The translations under genes were made by a program, and so were the position numbers. Under the pieces are notes generated by a model. The model did no database searches. It was not told the DNA's origin and saw only the letters and a list, made by a program, of their open reading frames with translations. A stretch of DNA of 64,000 bases from Alphaproteobacteria bacterium (GTDB lineage Bacteria; Pseudomonadota; Alphaproteobacteria; Bin95): NCBI GenBank assembly GCA_020638555.1, contig JACKII010000004.1, positions 62,001 through 126,000 on the forward strand. The letters are read 5' to 3'. This document shows positions 1 to 9,225 of the stretch, in pieces. Every line of letters begins with the position of its first letter. Positions within the stretch are counted from its first letter, which is position 1.

Positions 1-796
1 CCCGCGCCAGCAGCACCAGCAACTGGTCCGCCCACAGCACCTCGCCCTCGCCGTCGATGACGCCGATCCGGTCGCCATCGCCGTCGAAGGCGATGCCGAG
101 TTCCGCGCCGGCCTGCTTCACCGCGGCCTGGAGTTGCTCCAGCGTTTCCGGCAGGGTCGGGTCGGGGTGATGCGCGGGAAAGGTGCCGTCCACCGGCGCA
201 TTCAGCACCGTGTGTCGGCCCGGAAGCCGGGCAACCAGGGCCTCGACCGAGGGGCCGGCAGCACCGTTGCCGCAATCCCAGACAACGGTCAGCGGGCGGC
301 CGGGCGTGAAATCTTCCAGCATCCGGTCGACATAGGCCTGCTGGATGTCGGCACTGCTGACGGCGCCCGCACCCGTTGCGAACGCACCGGCGGCGGCGAT
401 GCGGCCGATTTCCTGAATATCCTCCCCGTAGAACGGCTTCTTCAGCAACGTCATCTTGAAGCCGTTGTAATCGGGCGGGTTGTGGCTGCCGGTGATCTGG
501 ATACCGCCGTCGACCGCCAGGTGATAACCGGCGAAATACAGCATCGGCGTCGGCCCGAGCCCGACGCGCACCACGTCGACGCCGCCGGCGGCCAGTCCCT
601 CGACCACGGCATCGGCCATGGCCGGCGAGGACAGGCGGCCGTCATAGCCGACCGCGATGCGGGTGGCGCCGCGCGCTCGCGCGACCGTGGCAAACGCCTG
701 GCCGATGGCGCGAGCGTCGGTCGTGTGCAGGGTGTCGCCGACAACGCCGCGAATGTCGTACTCGCGCAGAATGGTCGGGTTGAATGCGTGCTGCAT
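1..796 (-). CDS. phosphomannomutase/phosphoglucomutase (N-terminal part)
   Basis: This alpha-D-phosphohexomutase interconverts mannose/glucose 6- and 1-phosphates in the cytoplasm, supplying GDP-mannose or UDP-glucose for polysaccharide. The visible 265 residues hold the phosphoserine loop TGSHNP (Ser about residue 104) and the metal loop DGDGDR (about 237-242), both hallmarks of the family. The 3' part lies off the left edge, so roughly the C-terminal 40% is unseen. The chosen ATG gives the usual N-terminus (NPTILREYDIRG). It lies 9 bp downstream of the ugd stop, so galU, ugd and this gene probably form one leftward operon. PMM versus PGM specificity cannot be told from sequence. Confidence 0.93.
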   Translation of the reverse strand, partial: MQHAFNPTILREYDIRGVVGDTLHTTDARAIGQAFATVARARGATRIAVGYDGRLSSPAMADAVVEGLAAGGVDVVRVGLGPTPMLYFAGYHLAVDGGIQITGSHNPPDYNGFKMTLLKKPFYGEDIQEIGRIAAAGAFATGAGAVSSADIQQAYVDRMLEDFTPGRPLTVVWDCGNGAAGPSVEALVARLPGRHTVLNAPVDGTFPAHHPDPTLPETLEQLQAAVKQAGAELGIAFDGDGDRIGVIDGEGEVLWADQLLVLLAR

Positions 797-805
797 GGTG
801 GGCCC

Positions 806-2149
806 TCAACCGGCGGTCTGCGGTTCGGCGGCATAGCCGCGGCCGATGCCGTAATAGGTAAAGCCGGCGGCGCGCATCTCCGCCGGGTCATACAGATTGC
901 GCATGTCGACCATCACCGGCGCCTTCATCAGCGCCTTGACCCGCTCGACGGGCAGGCTGCGGAACTGCCGCCATTCGGTGACGATGGCAACGCAGTCGGC
1001 GCCGGAGAGCGCGTCGTCCGGGTCGCGGGCATAGTACGGACCGTCGCCCAGCTCCGCCTTGCCGGTGGCCATGCCTTCCGGATCGAAGGCACGGACGGCG
1101 ATGCCGGCCTTCAGCAGTTCCGGCACGATCACCAGCGCCGGGGATTCGCGCATGTCGTCGGTCTCGGGCTTGAAGGTCAGGCCGAGGACGGCGACCGTCT
1201 TGCCCCGTGCGGCCGCCCGCCCGCCGAGGGCGGCGACCACCCGCTCGGCCATGGCGAATTTGCGCTTGTCGTTGATATCGGACACGGTCTCGATGATGCG
1301 CAACGGCGTGCCATAGGCGTGGCGGGCGGTGTGGGCCAGTTCGGCGGTGTCTTTCGGGAAGCACGAGCCGCCATAGCCGGGCCCCGGCGCCAGAAAGCGC
1401 GGGCCGATGCGGTCGTCCATGCCGATGCCCCTGGCGACCTGCTGCACGTCGGCGCCGGCCTTCTCGCACAGATCGGCCATCTCGTTGATGAAGGTGATCT
1501 TGGTGGCGAGGAAACCGTTGGCGGCGTATTTGATCAATTCCGCCGTGACCAGATCGGTGTAGAGCACCGGCACGCCCCGGGACGAAAGCGGCTGGTAGAG
1601 CCGGTCCATCGCCGCCTTGGCACGCTCGCTCTCGCAGCCGACGATGACGCGGTCGGGGTTCAGGAAATCCTCCAGCGCCGCGCCTTCGCGCAGGAATTCC
1701 GGGTTCGAGACCAGGTCCCACTCGGCGCCTGCCGGGGCGTTGCGGGCCAGCACCTCCCGGATCCTGCGGTTGGTGCCGACCGGCACGGTCGATTTGGTGA
1801 CGACCACCGTTTCCCCCTGCAGGGACCGGGCGATCTGCTCGGCCGCGCCAAACACATAGCGCAGGTCGGCGGAACCATCGGCGCTTTCCGGCGTGCCGAC
1901 GGCGATGAAGACCAGATCCGCCTCCGGCACCTCCATGGCCAGGTCATCGGTGAAATGCAGGCGGCCGGCGGCGGTCAGGCGAACCACCATTTCCCGCAGC
2001 CCCGGCTCGAAAATCGGGATCTCGCCTTGCCGAAGGGCCCGGATGCGCTGGGGATTGACGTCGACGCAGGTCACGTCGAAGCCGAACTCGGCAAAGCATG
2101 TCCCCGTCACCAGGCCGACATAGCCGGCCCCGATCATGACAATGTTCAT
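806..2149 (-). CDS. ugd: UDP-glucose 6-dehydrogenase
   Basis: Oxidises UDP-glucose to UDP-glucuronate with 2 NAD+, feeding capsule and exopolysaccharide synthesis. The 447-residue protein opens with the Rossmann loop GAGYVG (residues 7-12) and carries the active-site block GGSCFPKDT, with catalytic Cys near residue 261. Length is typical for the bacterial family. I chose the internal ATG giving MNIVMIGAGYVG. An upstream in-frame ATG would add 27 residues unlike any family member. Its substrate is made by GalU, encoded about 105 bp upstream on the same strand. A second, different nucleotide-sugar dehydrogenase lies at 15370. Confidence 0.96.
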   Translation of the reverse strand: MNIVMIGAGYVGLVTGTCFAEFGFDVTCVDVNPQRIRALRQGEIPIFEPGLREMVVRLTAAGRLHFTDDLAMEVPEADLVFIAVGTPESADGSADLRYVFGAAEQIARSLQGETVVVTKSTVPVGTNRRIREVLARNAPAGAEWDLVSNPEFLREGAALEDFLNPDRVIVGCESERAKAAMDRLYQPLSSRGVPVLYTDLVTAELIKYAANGFLATKITFINEMADLCEKAGADVQQVARGIGMDDRIGPRFLAPGPGYGGSCFPKDTAELAHTARHAYGTPLRIIETVSDINDKRKFAMAERVVAALGGRAAARGKTVAVLGLTFKPETDDMRESPALVIVPELLKAGIAVRAFDPEGMATGKAELGDGPYYARDPDDALSGADCVAIVTEWRQFRSLPVERVKALMKAPVMVDMRNLYDPAEMRAAGFTYYGIGRGYAAEPQTAG

Positions 2150-2255
2150 CACTCTCGCCTTTCTTTTTGCTGCCGGGCTTCGCATGGCCCCCGCCTTTGG
2201 CCATAGGCCCCTAAGACCGACGCCCGGCACTTCGCCTATTTTGCGCTATCGGCGC

Positions 2256-3134
2256 CTAACCACCGTTAAAATAGGGAGCGATCACGGCACGCACATCCTC
2301 CCTCAGGTCCGGCCGTTGCAGGGCGTAGGCGATATTGGCTTCCAGATAGCCCACCTTGTCGCCGCAATCGAAACGCCGGCCCTCGATGCGGACGCCGTGG
2401 AACGGATGACTGCCGACCATCAGCGCCATGGCATCGGTGAGTTGGATCTCACCGCCGGCGCCGACGGTCTGCTGTTCCAGCAGGTCCATCACCTCCGGGT
2501 CGAGAACATAGCGGCCGATAATGGCGAGGGTCGACGGCGCGTCCTCCGGCGCCGGCTTTTCCACCAGGCCCTTGACCGTGGCGAGGCGGCCGTCGTCGTG
2601 GGCGACGTCGAGCACGCCATAGCGGCGGGTGTGTTCCCGCTCCACGTCCATGACGGCGACGACATTGCCGCCCTTTTCGTCATGCACTGCGATCAACTGT
2701 TGCAGGCAGGGGGAATTCGACTGCACCACATCGTCCGGCAGCAGCACCGCAAACGGCTCGTTTCCGACCAGGTTCTTGGCGGTCCACACCGCATGGCCGA
2801 GGCCGCGCGGCTCCATCTGCCGCACATAGGCGACGGCGCCCGGCGGCAGCATCATGCCGCGCACGGTGTCGAGCGCCGCGCCGTTATTGCGCCGCTCCAG
2901 CAGGGTATCGAGTTCGAAACTGTAGTCGAAATGGTCCTCGATCGCGTGCTTGCCGCGGCCGGTGACGAAGATGAAGCGCTCGATGCCCGCTGCCCGCGCC
3001 TCCTCCACCGCGTATTGAATGACCGGCTTATCGACCACCGGCAGCATCTCTTTCGGCATCGCCTTGGTGGCGGGCAGAAAGCGGGTGCCGAGACCGCCAA
3101 CGGGAAACACCGCGGTACGCACTTTTTGCGGCAT
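2256..3134 (-). CDS. galU: UTP-glucose-1-phosphate uridylyltransferase
   Basis: Makes UDP-glucose from UTP and glucose 1-phosphate. The 292-residue protein begins MPQKVRTAVFPVGGLGTRF, containing the nucleotide-binding signature of sugar nucleotidyltransferases. It continues with ATKAMPKEMLPVVDKP, which is diagnostic for GalU. The start is fixed by a GGAG ribosome-binding site 6 bases upstream. It is the first gene of the leftward set galU, ugd, phosphomannomutase, which together make UDP-glucuronate and hexose 1-phosphates. It is cytoplasmic, and its length is normal for the family. Confidence 0.96.
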   Translation of the reverse strand: MPQKVRTAVFPVGGLGTRFLPATKAMPKEMLPVVDKPVIQYAVEEARAAGIERFIFVTGRGKHAIEDHFDYSFELDTLLERRNNGAALDTVRGMMLPPGAVAYVRQMEPRGLGHAVWTAKNLVGNEPFAVLLPDDVVQSNSPCLQQLIAVHDEKGGNVVAVMDVEREHTRRYGVLDVAHDDGRLATVKGLVEKPAPEDAPSTLAIIGRYVLDPEVMDLLEQQTVGAGGEIQLTDAMALMVGSHPFHGVRIEGRRFDCGDKVGYLEANIAYALQRPDLREDVRAVIAPYFNGG

Positions 3135-3226
3135 GGAGGCTCCTTCGCACGAAGCGAGACGGTTGCGGGCGCGGCCTATACCGCCGATCCCGGTTTCTAC
3201 CAATGCGGTCAATCGTCAATGCTGGC

Positions 3227-3946
3227 CTAACCGTCCTGCGACCCCAGCAGCAAGTCTTTGGCTTCATTGATCTTTGCCGCCAAATACGGACTGCCACCCT
3301 TATCAGGATGTGCGTGTTGCATCAACCGTCGGTAGGCCTTGCGAATCGCTTCCGCATCGGCGTCGGGCTCCAGCCCCAGGATCTGGAACGCCTCCTCGCG
3401 GGTCATGCCGGCGTCGGGCGGCGGCTCGCCGGCACTGGACGAGCCATGGCCGGCGCCCTCGCGCCAGGCGGCACCCAGGGTGCGATCCAGATAGGCTTCC
3501 AGCAGGCGCGCGCCATGATCGTCGTTGGCGGCCATCCAACGATAGAGATCGACCAACAGCACGGCGTCCAGGTCGGAGAGACGCCTGCCCTCGAACGGGC
3601 CAGCCAGCACCGTCCCGTCCATCTCGCCCGTGTCGTGATCCAGTTCCATGGCGAGCGAGTCGGTCGAGACGTTGGAACTCTGGCCGCCGCTCGGCCCCTG
3701 TCCGGCTTTCCAGATATTGCGCAACGACCGGGCGCGCATCAGCCAGGGGATCAGCGCCGGCGCCATCATCAGCGCCCAGGCCTCCCGCCCCAACACGACA
3801 AAGGTGATCATCAGGGCCACCACCAGCACGAAAGCGATGGCCTTGAGAATGCCGGATATCTGCGCCGGGTTCGCCTGCACATACCAGCGGCCGATCAGCC
3901 AGAAGCCGAACAGCAGGACGATTCCGAGAAAGAAATAGACGACCAT
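3227..3946 (-). CDS. membrane-anchored DnaJ-domain protein
   Basis: A 239-residue J-domain co-chaperone. Two hydrophobic segments near the N-terminus (about residues 3-17 and 35-60) anchor it. The C-terminal 60 residues form a J domain with the HPD tripeptide (about 213-215) needed to stimulate DnaK. The layout (membrane segment, variable middle, C-terminal J domain) resembles the type III J proteins common in alphaproteobacteria, including mitochondrial TIM14-like forms. It starts 15 bp after the VWA-domain gene and is probably co-transcribed with it. The client is unknown. Confidence 0.85.
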   Translation of the reverse strand: MVVYFFLGIVLLFGFWLIGRWYVQANPAQISGILKAIAFVLVVALMITFVVLGREAWALMMAPALIPWLMRARSLRNIWKAGQGPSGGQSSNVSTDSLAMELDHDTGEMDGTVLAGPFEGRRLSDLDAVLLVDLYRWMAANDDHGARLLEAYLDRTLGAAWREGAGHGSSSAGEPPPDAGMTREEAFQILGLEPDADAEAIRKAYRRLMQHAHPDKGGSPYLAAKINEAKDLLLGSQDG

Positions 3947-3961
3947 AGCCCCAGTTCCGCC

Positions 3962-4696
3962 CTAGCGCCGCGGCAGCGCCTTCATGGCCGCCGCAAGGCG
4001 TTTGACGCCCGCGGCGTTGCCGCCGGAATAGTCCGCCAGCGCCTTGTGCCCGCCGGCAGCGAACACGGCCACCGCGCGCAGCAACTCCGCCAGTTGTGCG
4101 GCACTGCCCTCGTCGAACGGGCAATAGGCACCGCCGGTCAGCTTGGCGATTTGCTGAAACGCGTTCGCGGCGAACGGGTTCGGGCCTTCCTGAAACATGA
4201 AGGCCGGAACGCCCGAAAGCCCGAGTTCACCGGCGCGATGGCACACCTGATCGATGTCCTCCTCGAACGCGTCGCCGACAAAGACCAGGGCGCCCACCTT
4301 TTGCCTGGCTGCCTCGTCCCGGGCGTGCCTCAACACCTTGCCGATCTGGGTCTGGCCGCCAAGACAGGTCACGCCGGTCATGGCCCGCAACAAGGCAGTG
4401 GAATCCGTATACCATTTCGAGGCCTTGCACTCGCCGAAGCCGCGATAGAACACCAGTTGGATGGCCAGATTGCCGACGCTCGCCGCCTCCTGGAACATCT
4501 CGGCCTGGAGGTGCATGGCGCGATCCCACGAGGGTTGCCGGGATGCGGTGGCGTCGAGCGCGAAGATCAACCGCCCCATCGCCCCGCTGGCCGGTTTCGG
4601 CGCAGTCCTAACCCTGGCGAGGAATGCATCCACCGCCGCGGATCGCACCGGCGAGGCCGGGGCCTTGCCGCGCGCTTTGTCGATATCCCGTGCCAT
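3962..4696 (-). CDS. VWA-domain-like protein paired with DnaJ-domain gene
   Basis: A 244-residue soluble protein with a von Willebrand A-like fold. An early beta strand ends in the MIDAS-like loop DATASR (normally DxSxS, here degenerate), followed by a conserved VFYRGFGECKASKWY block and a later strand with GDAFEEDID. There is no signal peptide or membrane segment. It sits 15 bp upstream of the J-domain gene, a pairing I have seen as recurrent in alphaproteobacteria. A joint role in protein quality control is inference only. No enzymatic function can be assigned. Confidence 0.75.
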   Translation of the reverse strand: MARDIDKARGKAPASPVRSAAVDAFLARVRTAPKPASGAMGRLIFALDATASRQPSWDRAMHLQAEMFQEAASVGNLAIQLVFYRGFGECKASKWYTDSTALLRAMTGVTCLGGQTQIGKVLRHARDEAARQKVGALVFVGDAFEEDIDQVCHRAGELGLSGVPAFMFQEGPNPFAANAFQQIAKLTGGAYCPFDEGSAAQLAELLRAVAVFAAGGHKALADYSGGNAAGVKRLAAAMKALPRR

Positions 4697-4795
4697 GTCT
4701 CAGAATGTGGCGCGCAAACCGCCGGAAAGAAAGGGGCAATGGCGAAACCCCTGTCAATTCCGGGTGTTCGCCCCGATCTTTCCGAACGAGGGTGT

Positions 4796-5707
4796 TCAGG
4801 CGGCTGCCTTGGCGGCGCGGGCCAGCCGCGCCTCGCGATAGGCGATATAGGTGGCGCTGCCGAAGATGACGCTGCCGCCGATCCAGGCCCAGGCATCGGG
4901 GATTTCCTGCCAGACCAGGAAGCCGACCGCGCTGGCCCAAATCAGGCGGGTGAAATCGAGCGGCAGCACGGCGGTGGACTCCGCCTTGCGGAAGCTCTGG
5001 GCAAAAGACAGATGGCCGAGCGTACCGAGGCAGCCGATGGCGAACAGCCAGCCCAACTGCTCCCAACTGGGATTCTGCCAGACGAAAAAGGCGAAGACGC
5101 CGGTAATCGGGGTCAGGAACAGGCCCATATAGACCGTCAGCGTGGCACTGCTTTCGGTCTTGCTCATCGACTTGATGATGGCGATGGCCGTGCCCCAGGT
5201 CAGGGACGAGCAAATGATGAGAATCGTTCCCAGGTTCAGCTCCGCAAAACCGGGGCGCACCACCAGCAGCATGCCGCAAAAGCCCAGGGCCAGGGCGGTG
5301 ATGCGGCGGATGCGCACGCGCTCGCCCAACACCAGGATGGCCAGCAGGGTGGCAAACAGCGGCGCCGAGAAACTCAGGGCCGTCGTCTGCGCGAGCGGGA
5401 TCAGCGTCACGCCGGTGAAAAACGCCAGCATGCCGCTGGACTGGATCACGCCACGGGCGGCGTGCAGGTGCAGCTTGCGGGTCTTGAGCGGCCGCAGGCC
5501 CTGGCGCAGGAAAATCGGTGTCAGCGCCACCAAACCGAACAGGTTGCGGAAAAACGCCACCTCGAACGGCGGCAATGTCTCGCCGACATAGCGGATCATG
5601 CTTTGCATGCAAACGAAGCAGACGGTGGAAAACAGCATCAACACCATGCCCTGGGCAGTGCCGGACGAGCGGGCGAAGACGCCTTGCATGGCGGCCACAG
5701 CGGTCAT
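4796..5707 (-). CDS. DMT-superfamily (EamA) transporter
   Basis: A 303-residue integral membrane protein with about ten hydrophobic helices arranged as two EamA repeats. It is typical of the drug/metabolite transporter superfamily (RhaT/RarD/YdcZ-like). The first repeat contains EVAFFRNLFGL and the helix-loop LAQTTALSFSAPLF, characteristic of this group. Such proteins usually export small metabolites or amino acids. The substrate cannot be deduced, and the neighbours give no clue. It is divergent from egtB, with about 200 bp between them. Confidence 0.88.
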   Translation of the reverse strand: MTAVAAMQGVFARSSGTAQGMVLMLFSTVCFVCMQSMIRYVGETLPPFEVAFFRNLFGLVALTPIFLRQGLRPLKTRKLHLHAARGVIQSSGMLAFFTGVTLIPLAQTTALSFSAPLFATLLAILVLGERVRIRRITALALGFCGMLLVVRPGFAELNLGTILIICSSLTWGTAIAIIKSMSKTESSATLTVYMGLFLTPITGVFAFFVWQNPSWEQLGWLFAIGCLGTLGHLSFAQSFRKAESTAVLPLDFTRLIWASAVGFLVWQEIPDAWAWIGGSVIFGSATYIAYREARLARAAKAAA

Positions 5708-5907
5708 GGATCACGATCCTGGAAGATGGGAGCCGCGCTTATATCGCATATCCGCCGGCAAAAGCCTTGCGAATTGTGCAAAGGCACCATGCACTTGCCG
5801 GGTTCGGAGCAGCGTAGCGCAGGGTATTTCCGGTTGCGGTCTTGGCGTCGCCCAAATCCTCGCGTAGGTCTAAACCATGGCTTACGCAACGCGCCGGGAG
5901 GCTTCCC

Positions 5908-7191
5908 ATGCACGGCGACCGCCAATCCCTGTTGTCCTGGTATCGGGCCGTCAGGTCTCAAACCGAGGCGCTGGCGGCACCTCTTTCGCCGGAGGACCAG
6001 ACCGTCCAGTCCATGCCCGATGTCTCGCCGACGAAATGGCACCGGGCACACACCACCTGGTTCTTCGAGACCTTCCTGCTGGGCGAATTCCAGCCGGGCT
6101 ATGCGCCGGTCGACCCGGATTATGCCTTCCTGTTCAACTCCTATTACGAGCAGGCCGGGCCTCGCCATTCGCGGCCGCAGCGGGGCCTGATCACCCGGCC
6201 CGGAGCCGAGGCGGTCGGCGCCTACCGGGCCGCCGTCGACGAGCGTATGGCGCGCCTGATCGAAACTGCCTCCCCGGCCGACTGGCCGCGCATTGCCGAG
6301 CGCATCACCCTGGGCCTGCATCACGAAATGCAGCACCAGGAATTGCTGGTGATGGATATCAAGCACGTGCTGTCGTGCAACCCGACCGGGCCGGCTTATA
6401 CGGCCCCGCCGGAGCCCGCCATCGGGGCGACCGCGTCGGAAAGCTGGGTCTATAACGAGGGCGGCATGGTCGAGATCGGCCATCGCGGCAACGGTTTCGC
6501 CTTCGACAACGAGGGGCCGCACCATCAGGTGTTTCTGCGCCCGTTTCGCCTCGCCTCCCGGCCGGAGACCTGCGGGGCCTGGCTGGAATTCATGGCCGAC
6601 GGCGGCTACGGGCGGCCGGAACTGTGGCTGTCGGAAGGCTGGGCGACCGTGCAGGCCGAGGGCTGGCAGGCGCCGCTCTACTGGCGCGAGACCGATGCCG
6701 GCGGCTGGGAGCGGTTCACGCTGAACGGATGGCAGCCGGTCGATCCGCGCGCCCCGGTCTCGCACCTCAGCTATTTCGAGGCCGACGCCTATGCCCGCTG
6801 GACCGGCTTCCGCCTGCCGACCGAGGCGGAATGGGAGGTGGCGGTGAACGGCGCCCCCGTCGCGGGCCAGTTTCTGGAGAACGGGGCGATGGAACCGCGG
6901 CCGGCCCTGACCGATGCTCCGGACGCGCACGGCCTGCGCCAGGCCTGGGGCACGGTCTGGGAGTGGACCCAGAGCCATTACAGCCCCTATCCCGGCTATC
7001 GCACCCCGCCCGGCGCTATCGGCGAATACAACGGAAAATTTATGGTGAATCAAATGGTTCTGCGCGGCGGCTGCGCCTGGACGCCAAAAAATCAGATGCG
7101 GACCAGCTATCGCAACTTCTTCCCCGCGGGCACGCGCTGGCACTGTTCCGGCGTGCGTCTGGCCCAGGATGTGGAAGGGCCGCTGGTATGA
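5908..7191 (+). CDS. egtB: ergothioneine biosynthesis protein EgtB (sulfoxide synthase)
   Basis: Non-haem iron enzyme joining hercynine with gamma-glutamylcysteine or cysteine and O2 to form the sulfoxide intermediate of ergothioneine. The 427-residue protein has an N-terminal DinB-like domain with the iron-binding HHEMQHQE motif (about residues 138-145) and an earlier WHRAHTTWFFE helix. A C-terminal formylglycine-generating-enzyme-like domain follows (GFRLPTEAEWEVA, then LRGGCAWT). The start is set by a GGGAGG site just before ATG 5908. It overlaps egtD by the 4-base ATGA, so the pair is translationally coupled. Confidence 0.94.
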   Translation: MHGDRQSLLSWYRAVRSQTEALAAPLSPEDQTVQSMPDVSPTKWHRAHTTWFFETFLLGEFQPGYAPVDPDYAFLFNSYYEQAGPRHSRPQRGLITRPGAEAVGAYRAAVDERMARLIETASPADWPRIAERITLGLHHEMQHQELLVMDIKHVLSCNPTGPAYTAPPEPAIGATASESWVYNEGGMVEIGHRGNGFAFDNEGPHHQVFLRPFRLASRPETCGAWLEFMADGGYGRPELWLSEGWATVQAEGWQAPLYWRETDAGGWERFTLNGWQPVDPRAPVSHLSYFEADAYARWTGFRLPTEAEWEVAVNGAPVAGQFLENGAMEPRPALTDAPDAHGLRQAWGTVWEWTQSHYSPYPGYRTPPGAIGEYNGKFMVNQMVLRGGCAWTPKNQMRTSYRNFFPAGTRWHCSGVRLAQDVEGPLV

Positions 7192-8141
7192 GCGATCCGG
7201 TGAACGCGGGGGCAATCGACGCGGAAGCGCTGAAAGAGGTGCTGGCGGGCCTGAGCCTGCCGCAAAAGGTGCTATCGCCGAAATTCTTCTACGACGCGCA
7301 CGGCTCCGAACTGTTCGAGCAGATCATGCGGTTGCCGGAATACTATCCGACCCGCACCGAACTGGGCATTTTGCGGGAACACGGGGCCGAAATCGGGCGT
7401 GCGATCGGGCCGGAGGCGGCGATCGTCGAATTCGGCGCCGGCAATGTCGAGAAAATCCGCCTGCTGCTGGACGTGCTGGAGCGCCCGCGCGCCTTCGTCC
7501 CCATCGACATCAGCGGCGAGCACCTGAACGAGGCGGTGGCGCCGCTGGCCGAGGCCTATCCGGGCCTGACCGTGCTGCCGGTCACCGGCGACTTCACCAA
7601 GCCGCTGGACCTGCCGGCGCATCCGGCCCTGGCGGGGGCCCGGCTGACCGGGTTCTTCCCGGGCTCCACCATCGGCAATTTTCTCCCCGACGAGGCGGAG
7701 GCCTTCCTGGCGACGGCGCGGCAGGTGCTGCGCGGCGGCGACATGCTGATCGGCGTCGACCTGGTCAAGGACGAGGGCGTGCTGAACCGGGCCTATAACG
7801 ACGCGGCGGGCGTAACCGCGGCCTTCAACCTCAACATGCTGAACCATCTGAACCGCCTGGTCCGCGCGGATTTTGCGCCGGAGCGCTTCCGCCACCGCGC
7901 CTTCTACAATGCCGCGCTGGGGCGGATCGAGATGCATCTGGTGAGCCGGGCGGCGCAGACGGTCACGGTTGGCGGGCAGAAGTTCGGCTTTGCCGAGGGC
8001 GAGACCATCCACACCGAATGCTCGCACAAATACACGCTGGCGGGCTTCGCCGCGCTGGCGGCACGGGCCGGATGGCAGACAGCGCGGACGTGGTGCGATG
8101 CAAAGGAATGGTTCAGCCTGCATCTGCTGAAAGTCGCGTAA
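7188..8141 (+). CDS. egtD: L-histidine N(alpha)-methyltransferase EgtD
   Basis: Adds three methyl groups from S-adenosylmethionine to histidine, giving hercynine, the substrate of EgtB. The 317-residue protein shows the family landmarks SPKFFYDAHGSELFE near the N-terminus, the SAM loop EFGAGNVEKIRLLL, and FFPGSTIGNFLPDEA in the histidine-binding domain. It ends in the usual C-terminal Trp/Phe-rich strand (AKEWFSLHLLKVA). Its start overlaps the egtB stop. No egtA or egtC is present nearby, so this is the short two-gene ergothioneine locus seen in many proteobacteria. Confidence 0.94.
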   Translation: MSDPVNAGAIDAEALKEVLAGLSLPQKVLSPKFFYDAHGSELFEQIMRLPEYYPTRTELGILREHGAEIGRAIGPEAAIVEFGAGNVEKIRLLLDVLERPRAFVPIDISGEHLNEAVAPLAEAYPGLTVLPVTGDFTKPLDLPAHPALAGARLTGFFPGSTIGNFLPDEAEAFLATARQVLRGGDMLIGVDLVKDEGVLNRAYNDAAGVTAAFNLNMLNHLNRLVRADFAPERFRHRAFYNAALGRIEMHLVSRAAQTVTVGGQKFGFAEGETIHTECSHKYTLAGFAALAARAGWQTARTWCDAKEWFSLHLLKVA

Positions 8142-8195
8142 ACACCGCACCCCCGAGGCGGCGGAGCCGCTTCGGCCGGCCAGTATGAGAGCGCC

Positions 8196-9218
8196 TTACC
8201 GGGGGCGGATCATGCGGGTTTGGCTGCGGCTGCCGCCGGCCCAGAGGGGAAGAAGGGTCATTTTCACCCCGGCGCCGCCGGTCTCGATCGGCGTGATGGC
8301 GGCAGGCTCGGCCGCCACCGGCGATTGGCGGGAAACCGCGGCGATGCCGGGGATATCCGCCCCGGCGGCTTCGAACAGAAACGTCTGGATCTCCGGCAGG
8401 CCCCAGCCGCCTTTGGCGAGCGTTCCCAGGAGTTCGGGCGGGATCAGCACCACCTGCTCGCCCGGTTCGCGTGCGCGGCCGCTGCTGGCCACCGCGGCGG
8501 CGGCGATCATGGCGGCGGCGACGGGGGTCAGCACCGCCTCCGGCGTGTCGCGAGCGTCGAGCGGAAGCACCTCCATCGTGCCGGAGACGCCGAACACCGT
8601 GACCGCACTCGCGCCTTCCGGCAGGCCGCGACGCACCGCTAGGGACGGCAGCAAGCCCCCCTCTCCCTCGGCAAAGCAAAAGCCGTATTTGCCCGGCTGG
8701 CCCATGGTCGCCATGTCGCCGACGCCCTCGACCGCGCCGCCGATCAGGCGGGTCACCAGCGCCAGCGCCCGGCCGATGCAGGCATTGGCGCGATTGCCGG
8801 GTCCGAGGCAGTTGGTGCCGGCATTCAGCCCCAACGTGCGGGCGAGCGGCCCGCTCACCATCACCGCCACCGCCGGCGTGCCGGTCGTGGTCAGCAGGCC
8901 CAGCAGGTTGAACTCATCGGCAAGACAGGCCTCGGCGGCGGTCAGCACGACCGGCAGTTCCGCCGGCACGCAGCCGGCCAGAACGCAGCAATAGCCCACC
9001 GACGCCGGCGTCAGGTCGCCGAACAGCGGCGGCATGAGGCCAAAGGAGCGGTCCGGCTCGGCCGTGCCCGCCACCATCGCGTCTAGGCGGCGCGCGGTCG
9101 GCGGAACCTGCGGCAGGCCGTCGGCAAGGCCGCGCTCGGCCAGGTCCGCCTGCACGGCGTCCCACGCCGCGTCCTCGCGGTAGAGCGGGAATGGGCCGTC
9201 GCGCTCGACAATGCTCAT
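8196..9218 (-). CDS. conserved protein of unknown function, paralogue of the upstream gene
   Basis: I cannot name this 340-residue family. The protein is clearly paralogous to the gene at 9226-10266. Both share a DGLP-VPPT opening, a conserved AGC-PE-PVV segment, and a central NC-G-G-RAN-IGRA motif with a conserved Cys. The start ATG at 9218 follows a GGTGAG site that overlaps the upstream stop codon, so the pair is probably coupled. No signal peptide or clear membrane helix is visible. It lies directly downstream of the UGSC selenoprotein gene on the same strand. A shared pathway or complex with the selenoprotein is my inference. Confidence 0.75.
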   Translation of the reverse strand: MSIVERDGPFPLYREDAAWDAVQADLAERGLADGLPQVPPTARRLDAMVAGTAEPDRSFGLMPPLFGDLTPASVGYCCVLAGCVPAELPVVLTAAEACLADEFNLLGLLTTTGTPAVAVMVSGPLARTLGLNAGTNCLGPGNRANACIGRALALVTRLIGGAVEGVGDMATMGQPGKYGFCFAEGEGGLLPSLAVRRGLPEGASAVTVFGVSGTMEVLPLDARDTPEAVLTPVAAAMIAAAAVASSGRAREPGEQVVLIPPELLGTLAKGGWGLPEIQTFLFEAAGADIPGIAAVSRQSPVAAEPAAITPIETGGAGVKMTLLPLWAGGSRSQTRMIRPR

Positions 9219-9225
9219 GGATGGC

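Noticed and set aside
134..2206. 690-codon open frame antisense to ugd and phosphomannomutase
   Set aside because: Product is Arg/Gly/His-rich low-complexity with no family motif. It is a shadow of high-GC third-position bias opposite two convincing genes.
3203..6190. 995-codon open frame spanning four genes on the other strand
   Set aside because: It crosses gene boundaries and encodes no recognisable domain; the real genes on the minus strand have full motif sets.
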